Shown in pieces: positions 8,407-16,815 of a stretch of 64,000 bases of DNA. The notes under the pieces were generated by a model that made no database searches, had not been told where the DNA came from, and saw nothing but the letters and a program-made list of their open reading frames with translations. The translations under genes were made by a program, and so were the position numbers. Within the stretch, counting starts at the first letter, position 1. Each line of letters starts with the position of its first letter. The DNA lies in the NCBI GenBank assembly GCA_016795285.1, contig JAEUIC010000025.1:1-64000 (forward strand). The letters are read 5' to 3'. The DNA is from Planctomycetota bacterium (GTDB taxonomy: Bacteria > Planctomycetota > B15-G4 > SIAN01).

Positions 8407-9878
8407 ATCTCTCGGAAGCGAGGCGGCGCCGCAACTTCATCGCGGCTGCGGCGCTGGTCGCCGCGTGCGCAGGCGTCGTGAGCGGGGCGCTCGCACAGGA
8501 AGTGGCGCCGGCCGAGCGCGGCGCGGCGACGCAGGCCGTGCGGCAGCGCGCGGCGGAGCTGCTGGCGCAAGGGAGCGCCGGAGAAGCGGAGGACCTCCTT
8601 CGCATCGAGCTCGAGAAGGGGCGCGCGCCGGCGCTGTTGATCGCGCTCGGCAACGTCTTGATCGAGCGGGCGGCGGCGCTCGAGGCGACCTCCGACCTCG
8701 GCCGCTCGTTGCGCCAGGGGGTGCTCGAAGAGGCGCTGTCGCTCTACGCCGAAGCGGTGCTCGGGCCCGACGAACGGGTCGCGGCGACCATCGGCGTCGC
8801 GAGCTGCCACGTGCTGCTCGGGCGCGAGGCGGAGGCGGAGGCGGTGCTGCGCGCGGCGGTCGCGTCGGCGGGTGGCGATGCGCCGGGCCTCGCCCTGCGG
8901 CGGTCGCTCCGTTCGGAGCTGATCCGCTTCCTCGCGGTGCGCGAGCGCGTGGAAGCGGCGAACGAGGTGATCGCGGAGGGCCGCGCGCGCGGCGACCTCG
9001 ATCCGCCGCACGTCGCGCTCGAGCAGTTGCGCATCCGGTCGGTGCGAGGCGAGCGCGACGGACTGCACGAAGCGGTGGTGGCGGCGGCGGTCGCGGGGGC
9101 GCCACCCGCCGAGCTCTGCTACCTCGCGTGGAACGCTGCCGACCCGGCCGACTACGAGAAGAAGCTCTTCCTCTATTCGGCGCTGCACGAGCGCTTCCCC
9201 GCCGAACTCTCGTTCCGCTACTACCGCGGCGCGACTCGCCTCTTCATGGGCGATCCGAGCGGCGCCCTCGGCGACCTCGAGGCGTGCCTCGACCATCCGG
9301 AGCATGGCGAGCGCGCGCGGGTCTACCTCGGCAAGGCGCTGCTGCAGGCGGGGCGCCCCGACGACGCGCTGCCGCACTTCGAGAAGTTGCTCGGACCGAG
9401 CTCCGAGGTGCGCGGCGACGCGCTCGACGGGCTGATCGGCGTGGCCGTGGCGCGCGCGCGGGAGCGGCGGTTCGCCGATGCGCTCGCGCTCTACGAGCGG
9501 GTGCTCGCGCTCGACCCGTTGAACTACTGGGCCCATCTCGGCCGACCGCTCTGCCACAAGTCGCTCGGCGACGTCGCGGGCGCGATCGCCGCCTATGAAG
9601 CGGGCCTCGCCGCGCGCCCCGACGAGCCGCAGCTGCTGAACGACTTCGGCCTGGTGCTGCACGCGCAGGGCGAGCGGCGGCGGGCGCGGAGCCTCTTCGA
9701 GCAGGCGCTCGCCGCGGGTTCGGCCGATGGGGGCGAGAACCTCGGGATCTTCGCGCTGCAAGACGACGGTGATCGCGCCGCGGCGGCCGACTACTTCGCG
9801 CGCACGCTGGCGCTCGATCCGAATCGCCCGCGCGTGCGCTTCTATCGGGAGCTCTGCCTCGCGGAGCTTCCCGGGTGA
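8403..9878 (+). CDS. Exported TPR-repeat protein
   Basis: 491 residues starting with GTG in the GTGA overlap with the Nudix gene. A twin-basic signal peptide (MNLSEARRRRNFIAAAALVA) ending near AQE is followed by many TPR-like helix pairs. Examples are the region of ALYERVLALDPLNYWAHLGR and the next unit, AIAAYEAGLAARPDEPQLLN. The role is likely scaffolding in the periplasm. There is no catalytic domain and no close partner apart from the coupled Nudix gene. Confidence 0.75.
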   Translation: MNLSEARRRRNFIAAAALVAACAGVVSGALAQEVAPAERGAATQAVRQRAAELLAQGSAGEAEDLLRIELEKGRAPALLIALGNVLIERAAALEATSDLGRSLRQGVLEEALSLYAEAVLGPDERVAATIGVASCHVLLGREAEAEAVLRAAVASAGGDAPGLALRRSLRSELIRFLAVRERVEAANEVIAEGRARGDLDPPHVALEQLRIRSVRGERDGLHEAVVAAAVAGAPPAELCYLAWNAADPADYEKKLFLYSALHERFPAELSFRYYRGATRLFMGDPSGALGDLEACLDHPEHGERARVYLGKALLQAGRPDDALPHFEKLLGPSSEVRGDALDGLIGVAVARARERRFADALALYERVLALDPLNYWAHLGRPLCHKSLGDVAGAIAAYEAGLAARPDEPQLLNDFGLVLHAQGERRRARSLFEQALAAGSADGGENLGIFALQDDGDRAAAADYFARTLALDPNRPRVRFYRELCLAELPG

Positions 9879-9943
9879 GGCAGCGCGCTCGGTCGGCGTT
9901 GCAACCGAGCGGCCCGCCGTCGACTCCTCGAGGGAGCCGTTCG

Positions 9944-9972
9944 TTGACACTCGCGAGAGCTGCTCCTAGCTT
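9944..9972 (+). promoter_or_regulatory. Sigma70-type promoter for the gene at 10102
   Basis: A perfect -35 hexamer TTGACA (9944-9949), a 17-nt spacer and a -10 like TAGCTT (9967-9972) lie about 130 bp upstream of the start. In such GC-rich DNA this match stands out. The transcript leader would contain a perfect 7-bp GC hairpin (GCGCCCC at 10051-10057 with GGGGCGC at 10064-10070). Confidence 0.6.
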
Positions 9973-10101
9973 CCGCAACCTCTTGGTGCAGCGGGCTTTG
10001 GCTGCGCTCGACCAGATTGCACGGGTCCGCAAGTTCGTTGGCCTGGCGCCGCGCCCCGCCGGTGGGGCGCCCCCGCAGTGCGCGCCTCCCTGGAGACGTC
10101 G

Positions 10102-11544
10102 ATGATCCGCGCCTCGTTCCTCCGCCTCGTCGCGATCCCGCTCGGATGGGCGTTGGCGACCGCCGTCGCGCTGGCGCCGCTCCACGCAGAGGACCAGGCG
10201 CCGACGCTCGGAGCGGCCAACTACGACAAGGTCGCGAAGCTGGTGCGCGGCTACTTCGGATTCTTCGAGAAGGAGGAGTTCAACAAGGCGAACAAGGAGC
10301 TGATCAAGCTGCTCGACGAGACCGGCAAGCTGGCGAAGAGCGCGAAGATCGCCGAGCCGCTGGTCGCCGTGGACGATTGGCGCGAGATCATGCGGCGCGG
10401 ACTGATGGTCGAGAAGCCGACCGTCAACATCTCGTGGCGGGTCGACCTGCGGCGCGCCGACGTCCCGAGCCCGATCGACCTCAGCGCCGACGAGAAGGAA
10501 CTGGCCGGCGCCTTCGACAACAAGCTGAAGGCGTTCGTCTCGGTGCCGACCGACTACGCCAAGGTCGCCTACCCAGTCATCATCGGGCTCCACCCGATGG
10601 ACGACGAGGTGAAGGCCGCGAAGAACCTCACCAAGAGCAAGGCGATCGAGGAGAAGGTGAAGGCGTGGGCGACGGCGACCTACTCGAAGGAGCTGCTCGC
10701 CAAGGCGATCGTGATCTGCCCGATCATGGACCTCGCGATCCGCGGCAGCGACAACGTCTCCTTCTCGCGGCCGCGCTGGGACAGCGACGAGGGGGCGCTG
10801 TGGATCTTCCGCAGCTTCTCCGAGATCATCTCGAAGAACGCCAACTTCGACCTGCGCCGCATCTACATCGACGGCCACGGCTCGGGCGCCTCCGCGGCGC
10901 TGCTCCTGTGCGCCCGCTTCCCGGGCGCGCAGACCGGCGCGATCGTCCGCGGCACGCCGCCGCAGCGGATCGACTTCGGCAACTGCCTCGGCGCGCCCGT
11001 CCTCTTCGTCGGCGCCGACAGCAAGGAGTTCCACGACACGTGGAAGGGGAATGACGGCTTCGTGCTCGAGCACCACGACGCGCTCGACGACGCCACGCTG
11101 CTGGCGTGGATGGCCGCCCACCCGAAGGAGTTCGCGCCGAAGAAGGTCGTGATCGAGACGCAGGACCTGCGTTGCGCCGCCGGCTACTGGCTGAAGGTGA
11201 GCGGCGAGGATCCCACGCTCGAGAAGCTGTCGGTCAAGATCAACGCGGTGGTCGACCGGGAGAAGAACGAGGTCACCGTCGTCACCAACGAGAAGGTGCT
11301 GCGCTTCGAGATCTACCTGAACGACGCACTGCTCGACCTCGACAAGCCGATCCGCGTGCTCCACCGCCTCGTGCCCGACGCGAAGCCGGCCGACGGAGCC
11401 GAGGCGGAGGGCGCGAAGGAGACCGAGCGGTTCAACGGCACCGTGAAGCGCGTCATGGAGCAGACGCTCGATTGGGCGTGGTTCCCGCCGTTCAGCAACA
11501 CCGGCGAGTTCTACGTCGCGATGATCGCCGTCGAGCTCGGCTGA
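10102..11544 (+). CDS. Exported alpha/beta-hydrolase-like protein, nucleophile displaced
   Basis: 480 residues. I prefer ATG 10102 over the GTG at 10078 because it starts the signal peptide MIRASFLRLVAIPLGWALAT. After a helical N-terminal part, the middle resembles an esterase/dienelactone-hydrolase core: YPVIIGLHPMDDE (oxyanion-like strand), then IYIDGHGSGASAALLLCARF at the nucleophile elbow, then GAPVLFVGADS. The usual G-x-S-x-G is here G258-H-G260-S261-G262, so the canonical serine position is glycine and the serine is one residue later. Whether it is an enzyme is uncertain. The C-terminal 110 residues form a separate beta-rich region. Its codon use is normal for the genome and it has its own promoter. 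Confidence 0.7.
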   Translation: MIRASFLRLVAIPLGWALATAVALAPLHAEDQAPTLGAANYDKVAKLVRGYFGFFEKEEFNKANKELIKLLDETGKLAKSAKIAEPLVAVDDWREIMRRGLMVEKPTVNISWRVDLRRADVPSPIDLSADEKELAGAFDNKLKAFVSVPTDYAKVAYPVIIGLHPMDDEVKAAKNLTKSKAIEEKVKAWATATYSKELLAKAIVICPIMDLAIRGSDNVSFSRPRWDSDEGALWIFRSFSEIISKNANFDLRRIYIDGHGSGASAALLLCARFPGAQTGAIVRGTPPQRIDFGNCLGAPVLFVGADSKEFHDTWKGNDGFVLEHHDALDDATLLAWMAAHPKEFAPKKVVIETQDLRCAAGYWLKVSGEDPTLEKLSVKINAVVDREKNEVTVVTNEKVLRFEIYLNDALLDLDKPIRVLHRLVPDAKPADGAEAEGAKETERFNGTVKRVMEQTLDWAWFPPFSNTGEFYVAMIAVELG

Positions 11545-11547
11545 GCG

Positions 11548-13149
11548 GTGCTGCTCGCCTACTGGATCACCGCATTCCTCTCGGGTGCCGGCGTCCTCGT
11601 GGTCGAGATGACCGCGACGCGCGCGCTCGCTCCGTGGTTCGGTCAGGCGCACTTCGTCTGGTCCAACGTGATCGGCCTCGTGCTGGCGGGGCTGGCGATC
11701 GGCAGCACGCTCGGCGGCCGACTCGCCGATCGCATGGCGGCGCCGGCGGCGTGGCTCGGCGGGATGCTCCTCGCCGCGGCGGGGTTGGTGGCAGCGGCGG
11801 CGTGGCTCCCGGGCCCGGTGGCGCGCGCGCTGCTGCCCGACGCGCTGCCGCTCGAGGCGGCCTATCCGTTCCTGCAACGCGGATCGTTCGTCGCGACGCT
11901 GCTCTGCTTCGTGCCACCGGTGCTGCTGCTCGGCGCGGTGCCGCCCTTCTTGGTGCGCTGCGCGGCGACGCGCCTCGAGGACGTGGGGCGAAGGAGCGGC
12001 CTCCTCTACGGCGGCGCCACGACCGGGTCGATCGTCGGCACCTTCGCCACGAGCTACTGGCTGATCCCGACGCTCGGCACGCGCGGCACCTTCCTGCTCG
12101 CGGCCGGGCTGATCGCGTTGGCGGCCGTGCCCGCCTGGTGGGCCGCGCGGCGCAACGGCGCGGCAGCCGCGGCGGCCGGCACGGGGCTGCTGGCGCTGGC
12201 GTGCCTCGCCGCTCCTGGCTCGCGAGCGGCGACGCCCGGTGCCGCGTTCGGCGAGCTGCTGGTCGCTCGCGACAGCCGCTACCAACACCTCGAGGTGCGC
12301 ACGCGTGCCGACCTCGGCGACGCGCGCGTGCTGGCGATCGACGAAGGACATGACTCCTTCCAATCGCTGACGCCGCCGGAAGGGGTGCTGACGGGCGGCC
12401 TCTACTACGACTGGTTCAACCTGCTCGCGCTGTCGGGAATCCGCGAGGGGCGGCTCTCGGTCGCCGTCCTCGGGCTCGCGGCAGGGACCCATGCGCGCCA
12501 GCTCCTCGAGCTGGTCGGGCCGCGTTGCGAACTCTCGATCGACGGGGTCGAGATCGACCCGGAAGCGGTCGCGCTGGGTCGCTCCCACCTCGGGCTTCCC
12601 GACGACCCGCGCCTCGTCATCCACACCGATCTCGACGCGCGCACCTTCGCCGACCACGCGCCGCGCCGCTACGACCTCATCGTCGTCGACTGCTACGCGC
12701 GGCAGTCCTTCGTGCCGGTGCACGTCGCCTCGCGCGAGTTCTTCGCGGCGCTCCTCGACCGTCTCGCCCCCGGCGGGGTGGTGGCGCTGAACGCCTTCGG
12801 CTACGGCAGCGGCGATCGCGTCACCGAAGCGCTCGCGGCGACGCTCGCGTCGCTCTGTCCCGACGGCGTGCTGGTCGCCAACCTGCCGCGCACCGCCAAC
12901 CAGCTCGTGTGGGCGAGTCGGGAGCGCCTGCCGCCGCGACCGAGCGAGTGGGCAACCGACGACTGGCCCGCCGAACTCGCCGAACTCGCCGCCGCGTTGC
13001 GCGCGCCGGGCCAGTGGTTCGTGCGCCGGGCGCTGCCGAGCGACCGGGTGATCGACGACAACGGCGGCTGGTTCGATCGGACGCAGGAGGAGCGGCTGGC
13101 CGATCGCGCCGCGCGGTTGCTGGCGCTCGATCGCGAGACGCCGCGATGA
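11548..13149 (+). CDS. Membrane-fused spermidine-synthase-like protein
   Basis: 533 residues from a GTG start 3 bp after the previous stop. The first 230 residues form about seven membrane helices, beginning AYWITAFLSGAGVLVVEM as in MFS/spermidine-synthase fusion proteins. The C-terminal half is a Rossmann methyltransferase-like fold of the spermidine synthase type: GGLYYDWFNLLAL, then LSVAVLGLAAGTHARQL (glycine loop), then DGVEIDPEAVALGR, then YDLIVVDCYARQSFVP. The family name does not prove polyamine synthesis: the aminopropyl-acceptor residues are not conserved in membrane-fused members. It is coupled by ATGA overlap to the next gene. Confidence 0.8.
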   Translation: MLLAYWITAFLSGAGVLVVEMTATRALAPWFGQAHFVWSNVIGLVLAGLAIGSTLGGRLADRMAAPAAWLGGMLLAAAGLVAAAAWLPGPVARALLPDALPLEAAYPFLQRGSFVATLLCFVPPVLLLGAVPPFLVRCAATRLEDVGRRSGLLYGGATTGSIVGTFATSYWLIPTLGTRGTFLLAAGLIALAAVPAWWAARRNGAAAAAAGTGLLALACLAAPGSRAATPGAAFGELLVARDSRYQHLEVRTRADLGDARVLAIDEGHDSFQSLTPPEGVLTGGLYYDWFNLLALSGIREGRLSVAVLGLAAGTHARQLLELVGPRCELSIDGVEIDPEAVALGRSHLGLPDDPRLVIHTDLDARTFADHAPRRYDLIVVDCYARQSFVPVHVASREFFAALLDRLAPGGVVALNAFGYGSGDRVTEALAATLASLCPDGVLVANLPRTANQLVWASRERLPPRPSEWATDDWPAELAELAAALRAPGQWFVRRALPSDRVIDDNGGWFDRTQEERLADRAARLLALDRETPR

Positions 13150-13763
13150 GTCGGAGCGCGGGGCAGCGGCCGGTGCAGGACGTAGCGCCGTACGGCGCGC
13201 TCGTCGCGCAGGCGGCGGAATCGGCGGTGGGGGACGACCGCGGCGTGCGCTCGGCGGCCGACGAGGCGCGCGTCATGGAGTTGCTGGCAACGGCGCGCGA
13301 GCAATCAACGGCCGGCGAGCTCGACGCCGCGGTCGCGACGCTGGGGGCGCTGCCGAGCGGCGCCACCGACGCGCTCTTGTTCCGGGCCTTCCTCGAGCGG
13401 CAGCGCGGCGCGTACGAGGCGAGCGACGCCACGCTCTCGCGCCTGCTCGCGGCGAATCCAGGCGAGCCGCAAGCCGTCCTACAACGCGCCTACACGCGCT
13501 GGGTCGCGGGCGACCTCGGCGGGGCCGACGCCGACTTCGCGGCGCTCGAAGCGCGGCGGGGCGTCGTCGACGAGTCGTTGCTCGAGCGGGCGCGCGCCGA
13601 TCGCGCCGGGCTCACCGCGCAGCGCAAGGAGCTCGAGCCGATCGGGCACGACCTCGAGCGGCTGGTGGCACTGCAGTGGAGCTCTGGGGGCGTGCTGCTC
13701 GCGCTGACGCTCCTCGCGGCTTGGTGCACGCGATCGCGCGGTCGGCGGCCGTCGACCGGCTGA
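13146..13763 (+). CDS. TPR-like protein with C-terminal membrane helix
   Basis: 205 residues; ATG within an ATGA overlap with the spermidine-synthase-like gene. It contains two or three TPR-like units (around LDAAVATLGALPSGATDALL and AVLQRAYTRWVAGDLGGADA). It ends in one hydrophobic helix (SSGGVLLALTLLAAWCTR) followed by a basic tail, so it is probably tail-anchored. Coupling suggests it works with the upstream membrane protein; the function is unknown. Confidence 0.65.
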   Translation: MSRSAGQRPVQDVAPYGALVAQAAESAVGDDRGVRSAADEARVMELLATAREQSTAGELDAAVATLGALPSGATDALLFRAFLERQRGAYEASDATLSRLLAANPGEPQAVLQRAYTRWVAGDLGGADADFAALEARRGVVDESLLERARADRAGLTAQRKELEPIGHDLERLVALQWSSGGVLLALTLLAAWCTRSRGRRPSTG

Positions 13764-13924
13764 GCGGCTGAGCGGCGGAGTTGACCGGGTGAGCGGTCGC
13801 GTCGTCGCGCGCTCGCGGCTCGCTCGCGGCGCGCCGGCAGGCCCGCGGCCGAGCCTCGGGTGCCTCGCTCATCGTCCGACGGACGCGGCGCTCCCTCACG
13901 GGTGAAGGATCGCCAGGAAACGAT

Positions 13925-13955
13925 CCGGCCCGCCCCGGGTCGCGGGGCGGGCCGG
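13925..13955 (-). terminator. Strong hairpin between convergent genes
   Basis: A perfect 13-bp GC stem (13925-13937 with 13943-13955) has a 5-nt loop, GGTCG. It sits 52 bp past the stop of the minus-strand HEAT gene. On the minus strand it is followed by ATCGTTTCC, a short T run. It could stop transcription from both sides. Confidence 0.6.
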
Positions 13956-14007
13956 CATGCTGATTCAGGATCCGTATCCGAGCGGAACTCGATCGACGCA
14001 CTCGATC

Positions 14008-15996
14008 TCAGAGGATGTCGAGGATCTCGGAGAGCGCGTTCACCTTGGCGCGGTAGTTCGAGTTCACCGAGAAGACGGCGTTCCACGGCAACTGCGTCTT
14101 CTCGGCGATGATGCCGAGAGCGACCGCCGCGAAGCCGCGCTGCAGCGGCTGCTTCGACTTGTTCTTCAGGATCGAGAGGAGCGGCTCGACCGCGCTGCGA
14201 TCGCCGATCAGGCCGAGCGCCTGCGCCGCCGACGACGACTCCGCGAGCGTCTCCGAGTTCTGGAGGTACTCGATCAGGGTCTGCACCGCCTGCGTGTCGC
14301 CCATGAGGCCGAGCGAGCGCGCGAGCTGGAGCCGGAACTTCGGCTCGAAGCCTTTGGTGGTGATCAGCTTGCGCAGCGTCTCCGCCTTCCCGTTCTGGCG
14401 CATGAGCCCGAGCGAGATGGCGATGTAGCCCTTGAGCGGCTGGTCGTTCGAATCCTCGAACTTCTTCCAGAGGTCCTCGGCCGCGACCTTGCACTCGAGC
14501 AGGCCGAGACCGATCGCCATCGCACCCTGGTAGGACGGGTTGCTGGTCTGGTTGAACGCCTCGAGGATCTTGGTCTGGGCGTTGGTCTTCACCTCGGCCG
14601 GGAGCTTCTCGTTGCGCGCATAGACCGCGAGGCCGAGCGCACCGAACGGCTGGTGCGTGATCTTCTTCGGCTGGGTCAGTTCGCGCAGGAAGAACTCGCG
14701 CAGCTTGGTGTGCGCATCCTCGTGCTTCGACGGCTCGGCATCGCGCGCGCCGATCTGGGCGAGCGCCATGATCGAGTAGTGGCGCGTCTGGTCATCGCTG
14801 CCCTTGGCGACGGCGTTCGTGAGCGCCTCGATCGCCTCGGCATCCTCGACGGTCGCGAGCATGCCGATGCAGATCGCGAGCGAGCGACGCAGATCGTTGT
14901 CGGCCTTGTCGTCCTGGAAGAGCGGCAGGACCTTCGGACCGAGCACCTGGCGCGCGGCGGGGGAGCCGGCGTCGGACTGCCGGTTCAGGCGACCGAGCGC
15001 GATCGGGGCCTGCGCGCGGACGTAGATGTTGAGCGACCGATCGTCCATCACGCCGAGGAGGAACGTCGTGATCTCCTCGTGCCGCTCCTTCATCATCCCG
15101 AGCGCGAGGATCGAGAGCGCCTTCACGTCGAGCTTCGACGCGAGCGTCTCGTCCGAGATGATCTTCTTCAGGTCATCGATCGCGCCCGACGCGCCGATCA
15201 TGCCGAGCGACGCCGCGGCGAACCCGCGGACCATGTCCTCGACGCTCGACTGGCCGGTGAGCTGCTTGCCCTTGCTCGAGTCGTTCAGCAGTTCGCGCAG
15301 CGTCTCGACCGCGTCGACGGAGCCGAGCACGCCCATCGCGAGGGTGGCCGCCTCGCGCGCCGTCTTCTCCTTGTGACCGAGCGCCTTGACCAGCGTCTCC
15401 ATGACCGCCGGCGCGTCGCCCTCGCGGACCGAGCGGCCGATGGCGAGCGCCGCCGAGTCGACGATGTCGGGGTGCGTCTCGCCGAGCGCTTCGATGAACG
15501 CCGGAACGAGGTTGTCCTTCACCTCGCTCGCGCTCGGACGGTTCGCGCTGACCGCGTCAACCGCCTTCGCACGACCGGTGAGGAAGCCCGCCGATCCCGA
15601 GCTGACGGTGCCGCCCTTCATCCGCTCCTTCAGATCGAGGAACGGATCCTTGTTGTGCTCCCACCAGAACTCCCAGCGCTCGAACCCTTCGCCGCCGCCG
15701 CGCCGGGCACCCATGCCGCCCGTCGACGGGCGCATGCCCGCGCCGGCGCCGCCGGTCGGTCCAGTCGGCACGCCGCCGGTCGCCGGGCCCTTCTGGCCGC
15801 CCGTCGTCGGGGCGCCAGGGCCGGGGGTACCAGGACCACCCGGGTTGCCGGGAGGGGTCGTGTCACCACCACCGCCGAGGTTCGGCGGCACGGTATCGGT
15901 CGGCCCCTTGTAGTTGCCACCGTGCGCCCAGACGGGGGTGCACGTGAGCAGCGCGATCGCTGCAGAGAGGCTGGTCTTCAGCCACGCCTTCGACAT
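14008..15996 (-). CDS. Exported HEAT-repeat protein with Gly/Pro-rich N-terminus
   Basis: 662 residues. The start at 15996 gives a signal peptide (MSKAWLKTSLSAAIALLTCT, cleaved near WAHGG). A low-complexity Gly/Pro/Thr-rich stretch covers about residues 25-95, with collagen-like spacing. The rest consists of regular HEAT/PBS-lyase-type repeats of about 35-40 residues, such as LGMIGASGAIDDLKKIISDE and ALGLIGDRSAVEPLLSIL. The likely role is an extracytoplasmic interaction scaffold. Codons are fairly A/G-rich compared with the neighbours, suggesting high expression. Confidence 0.8.
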   Translation of the reverse strand: MSKAWLKTSLSAAIALLTCTPVWAHGGNYKGPTDTVPPNLGGGGDTTPPGNPGGPGTPGPGAPTTGGQKGPATGGVPTGPTGGAGAGMRPSTGGMGARRGGGEGFERWEFWWEHNKDPFLDLKERMKGGTVSSGSAGFLTGRAKAVDAVSANRPSASEVKDNLVPAFIEALGETHPDIVDSAALAIGRSVREGDAPAVMETLVKALGHKEKTAREAATLAMGVLGSVDAVETLRELLNDSSKGKQLTGQSSVEDMVRGFAAASLGMIGASGAIDDLKKIISDETLASKLDVKALSILALGMMKERHEEITTFLLGVMDDRSLNIYVRAQAPIALGRLNRQSDAGSPAARQVLGPKVLPLFQDDKADNDLRRSLAICIGMLATVEDAEAIEALTNAVAKGSDDQTRHYSIMALAQIGARDAEPSKHEDAHTKLREFFLRELTQPKKITHQPFGALGLAVYARNEKLPAEVKTNAQTKILEAFNQTSNPSYQGAMAIGLGLLECKVAAEDLWKKFEDSNDQPLKGYIAISLGLMRQNGKAETLRKLITTKGFEPKFRLQLARSLGLMGDTQAVQTLIEYLQNSETLAESSSAAQALGLIGDRSAVEPLLSILKNKSKQPLQRGFAAVALGIIAEKTQLPWNAVFSVNSNYRAKVNALSEILDIL

Positions 15997-16258
15997 GGGG
16001 GTCGCTCTCCAAATTGCCACGAGAGGGTGCAACGCTCGGCGCGAACGAACGGCGAGCCGCCCGGGGCGCCGCGGGAATGGAATGAACCTGCAAAGCAACC
16101 AGCGTTCCTACCGCGTCGCCCCGATTCCCCGGGGGACGGGCGCGCCTCTGACGTCGAGGGGCCGCTTTCGTTACCAGCCCGCCACGATTCGCAGGACCAA
16201 GCGGATCCTGCCCACGACGCCCCGGCGCGCACGGTGGGGCGCCTCGGCGCCGCGACCG

Positions 16259-16603
16259 TCATTCGTCGTCGGAGTCGTCCTCAACCGGCTCGACGAACTT
16301 CGGCTCGCGCTCGGGGCGCGGCTCCACCCGCTCCACGGGCGCGGTGGGAGCCCGGGCGAGGAGGATCTTGATCTCCTTCACCTCGATCGGGTCGAAGTCG
16401 AGGGAGAACTCCTGCTCGACGTTGATCAGCTTTCCGCTGCGCTTGATGGGGTTGAACAGCAGCGCCCCTTCGAGCGTCCGGCCGTCGACGAACTGAACCG
16501 CGACCCGCTCCGCGTCACAGCCCGCGACGAGTTGCTCGAGGATGCTGGGGCTGCGCTTCTTCCGGGACGTCCGCGACTCGCGCTCCTTGGCGGTTACGGC
16601 CAA
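16259..16603 (-). CDS. Small acidic-tailed protein, TTG start
   Basis: 114 residues. The frame is open further upstream, but a strong Shine-Dalgarno (AAGGAGGG, core 16609-16614 on the plus strand) lies 5 nt before a TTG at 16603-16601, which decides the start. The N-terminus is basic (KERESRTSRKKRS). The centre is a small beta domain, AERVAVQFVDGRTLEGALLF followed by KLINVEQEFSLDFDPIEVKE. It resembles DUF6982-type modules ('V.V.f.DGr.l.G......f'). The tail is strongly acidic (EPVEDDSDDE). Cytoplasmic; function unknown. It is divergent from ino1. Confidence 0.75.
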   Translation of the reverse strand: MAVTAKERESRTSRKKRSPSILEQLVAGCDAERVAVQFVDGRTLEGALLFNPIKRSGKLINVEQEFSLDFDPIEVKEIKILLARAPTAPVERVEPRPEREPKFVEPVEDDSDDE

Positions 16604-16650
16604 TGGACCCTCCTTTTTGATCCCGATCACTAGAGCTTGGGCTTCAGGAG

Positions 16651-16679
16651 AGGATAGATACAGCCGGTAGAGCGCGCAA
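16651..16679 (-). promoter_or_regulatory. Possible promoter of the TTG-started gene
   Basis: On the minus strand TTGCGC (-35, plus coordinates 16674-16679), a 17-nt spacer and TATCCT (-10, 16651-16656) sit 48 bp upstream of the TTG start. Each hexamer has two mismatches to consensus, so this is a modest match. Confidence 0.4.
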
Positions 16680-16815
16680 GCCCGCACCTCGGCGGTGGGG
16701 GATTCACCTGGGCGCAAGCGCTTGGCGCACTCCGCGTTACTCTCGCGTGGGTTCGCGCCCGCACGCAGTTGCACTCGGCCCCATCGAAGCGGCGCAACGC
16801 TCGGAAACGACACTC

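Noticed and set aside
9244..12723. 1159-codon minus-strand frame
   Set aside because: Antisense shadow of three real plus-strand genes; low-complexity charged product.
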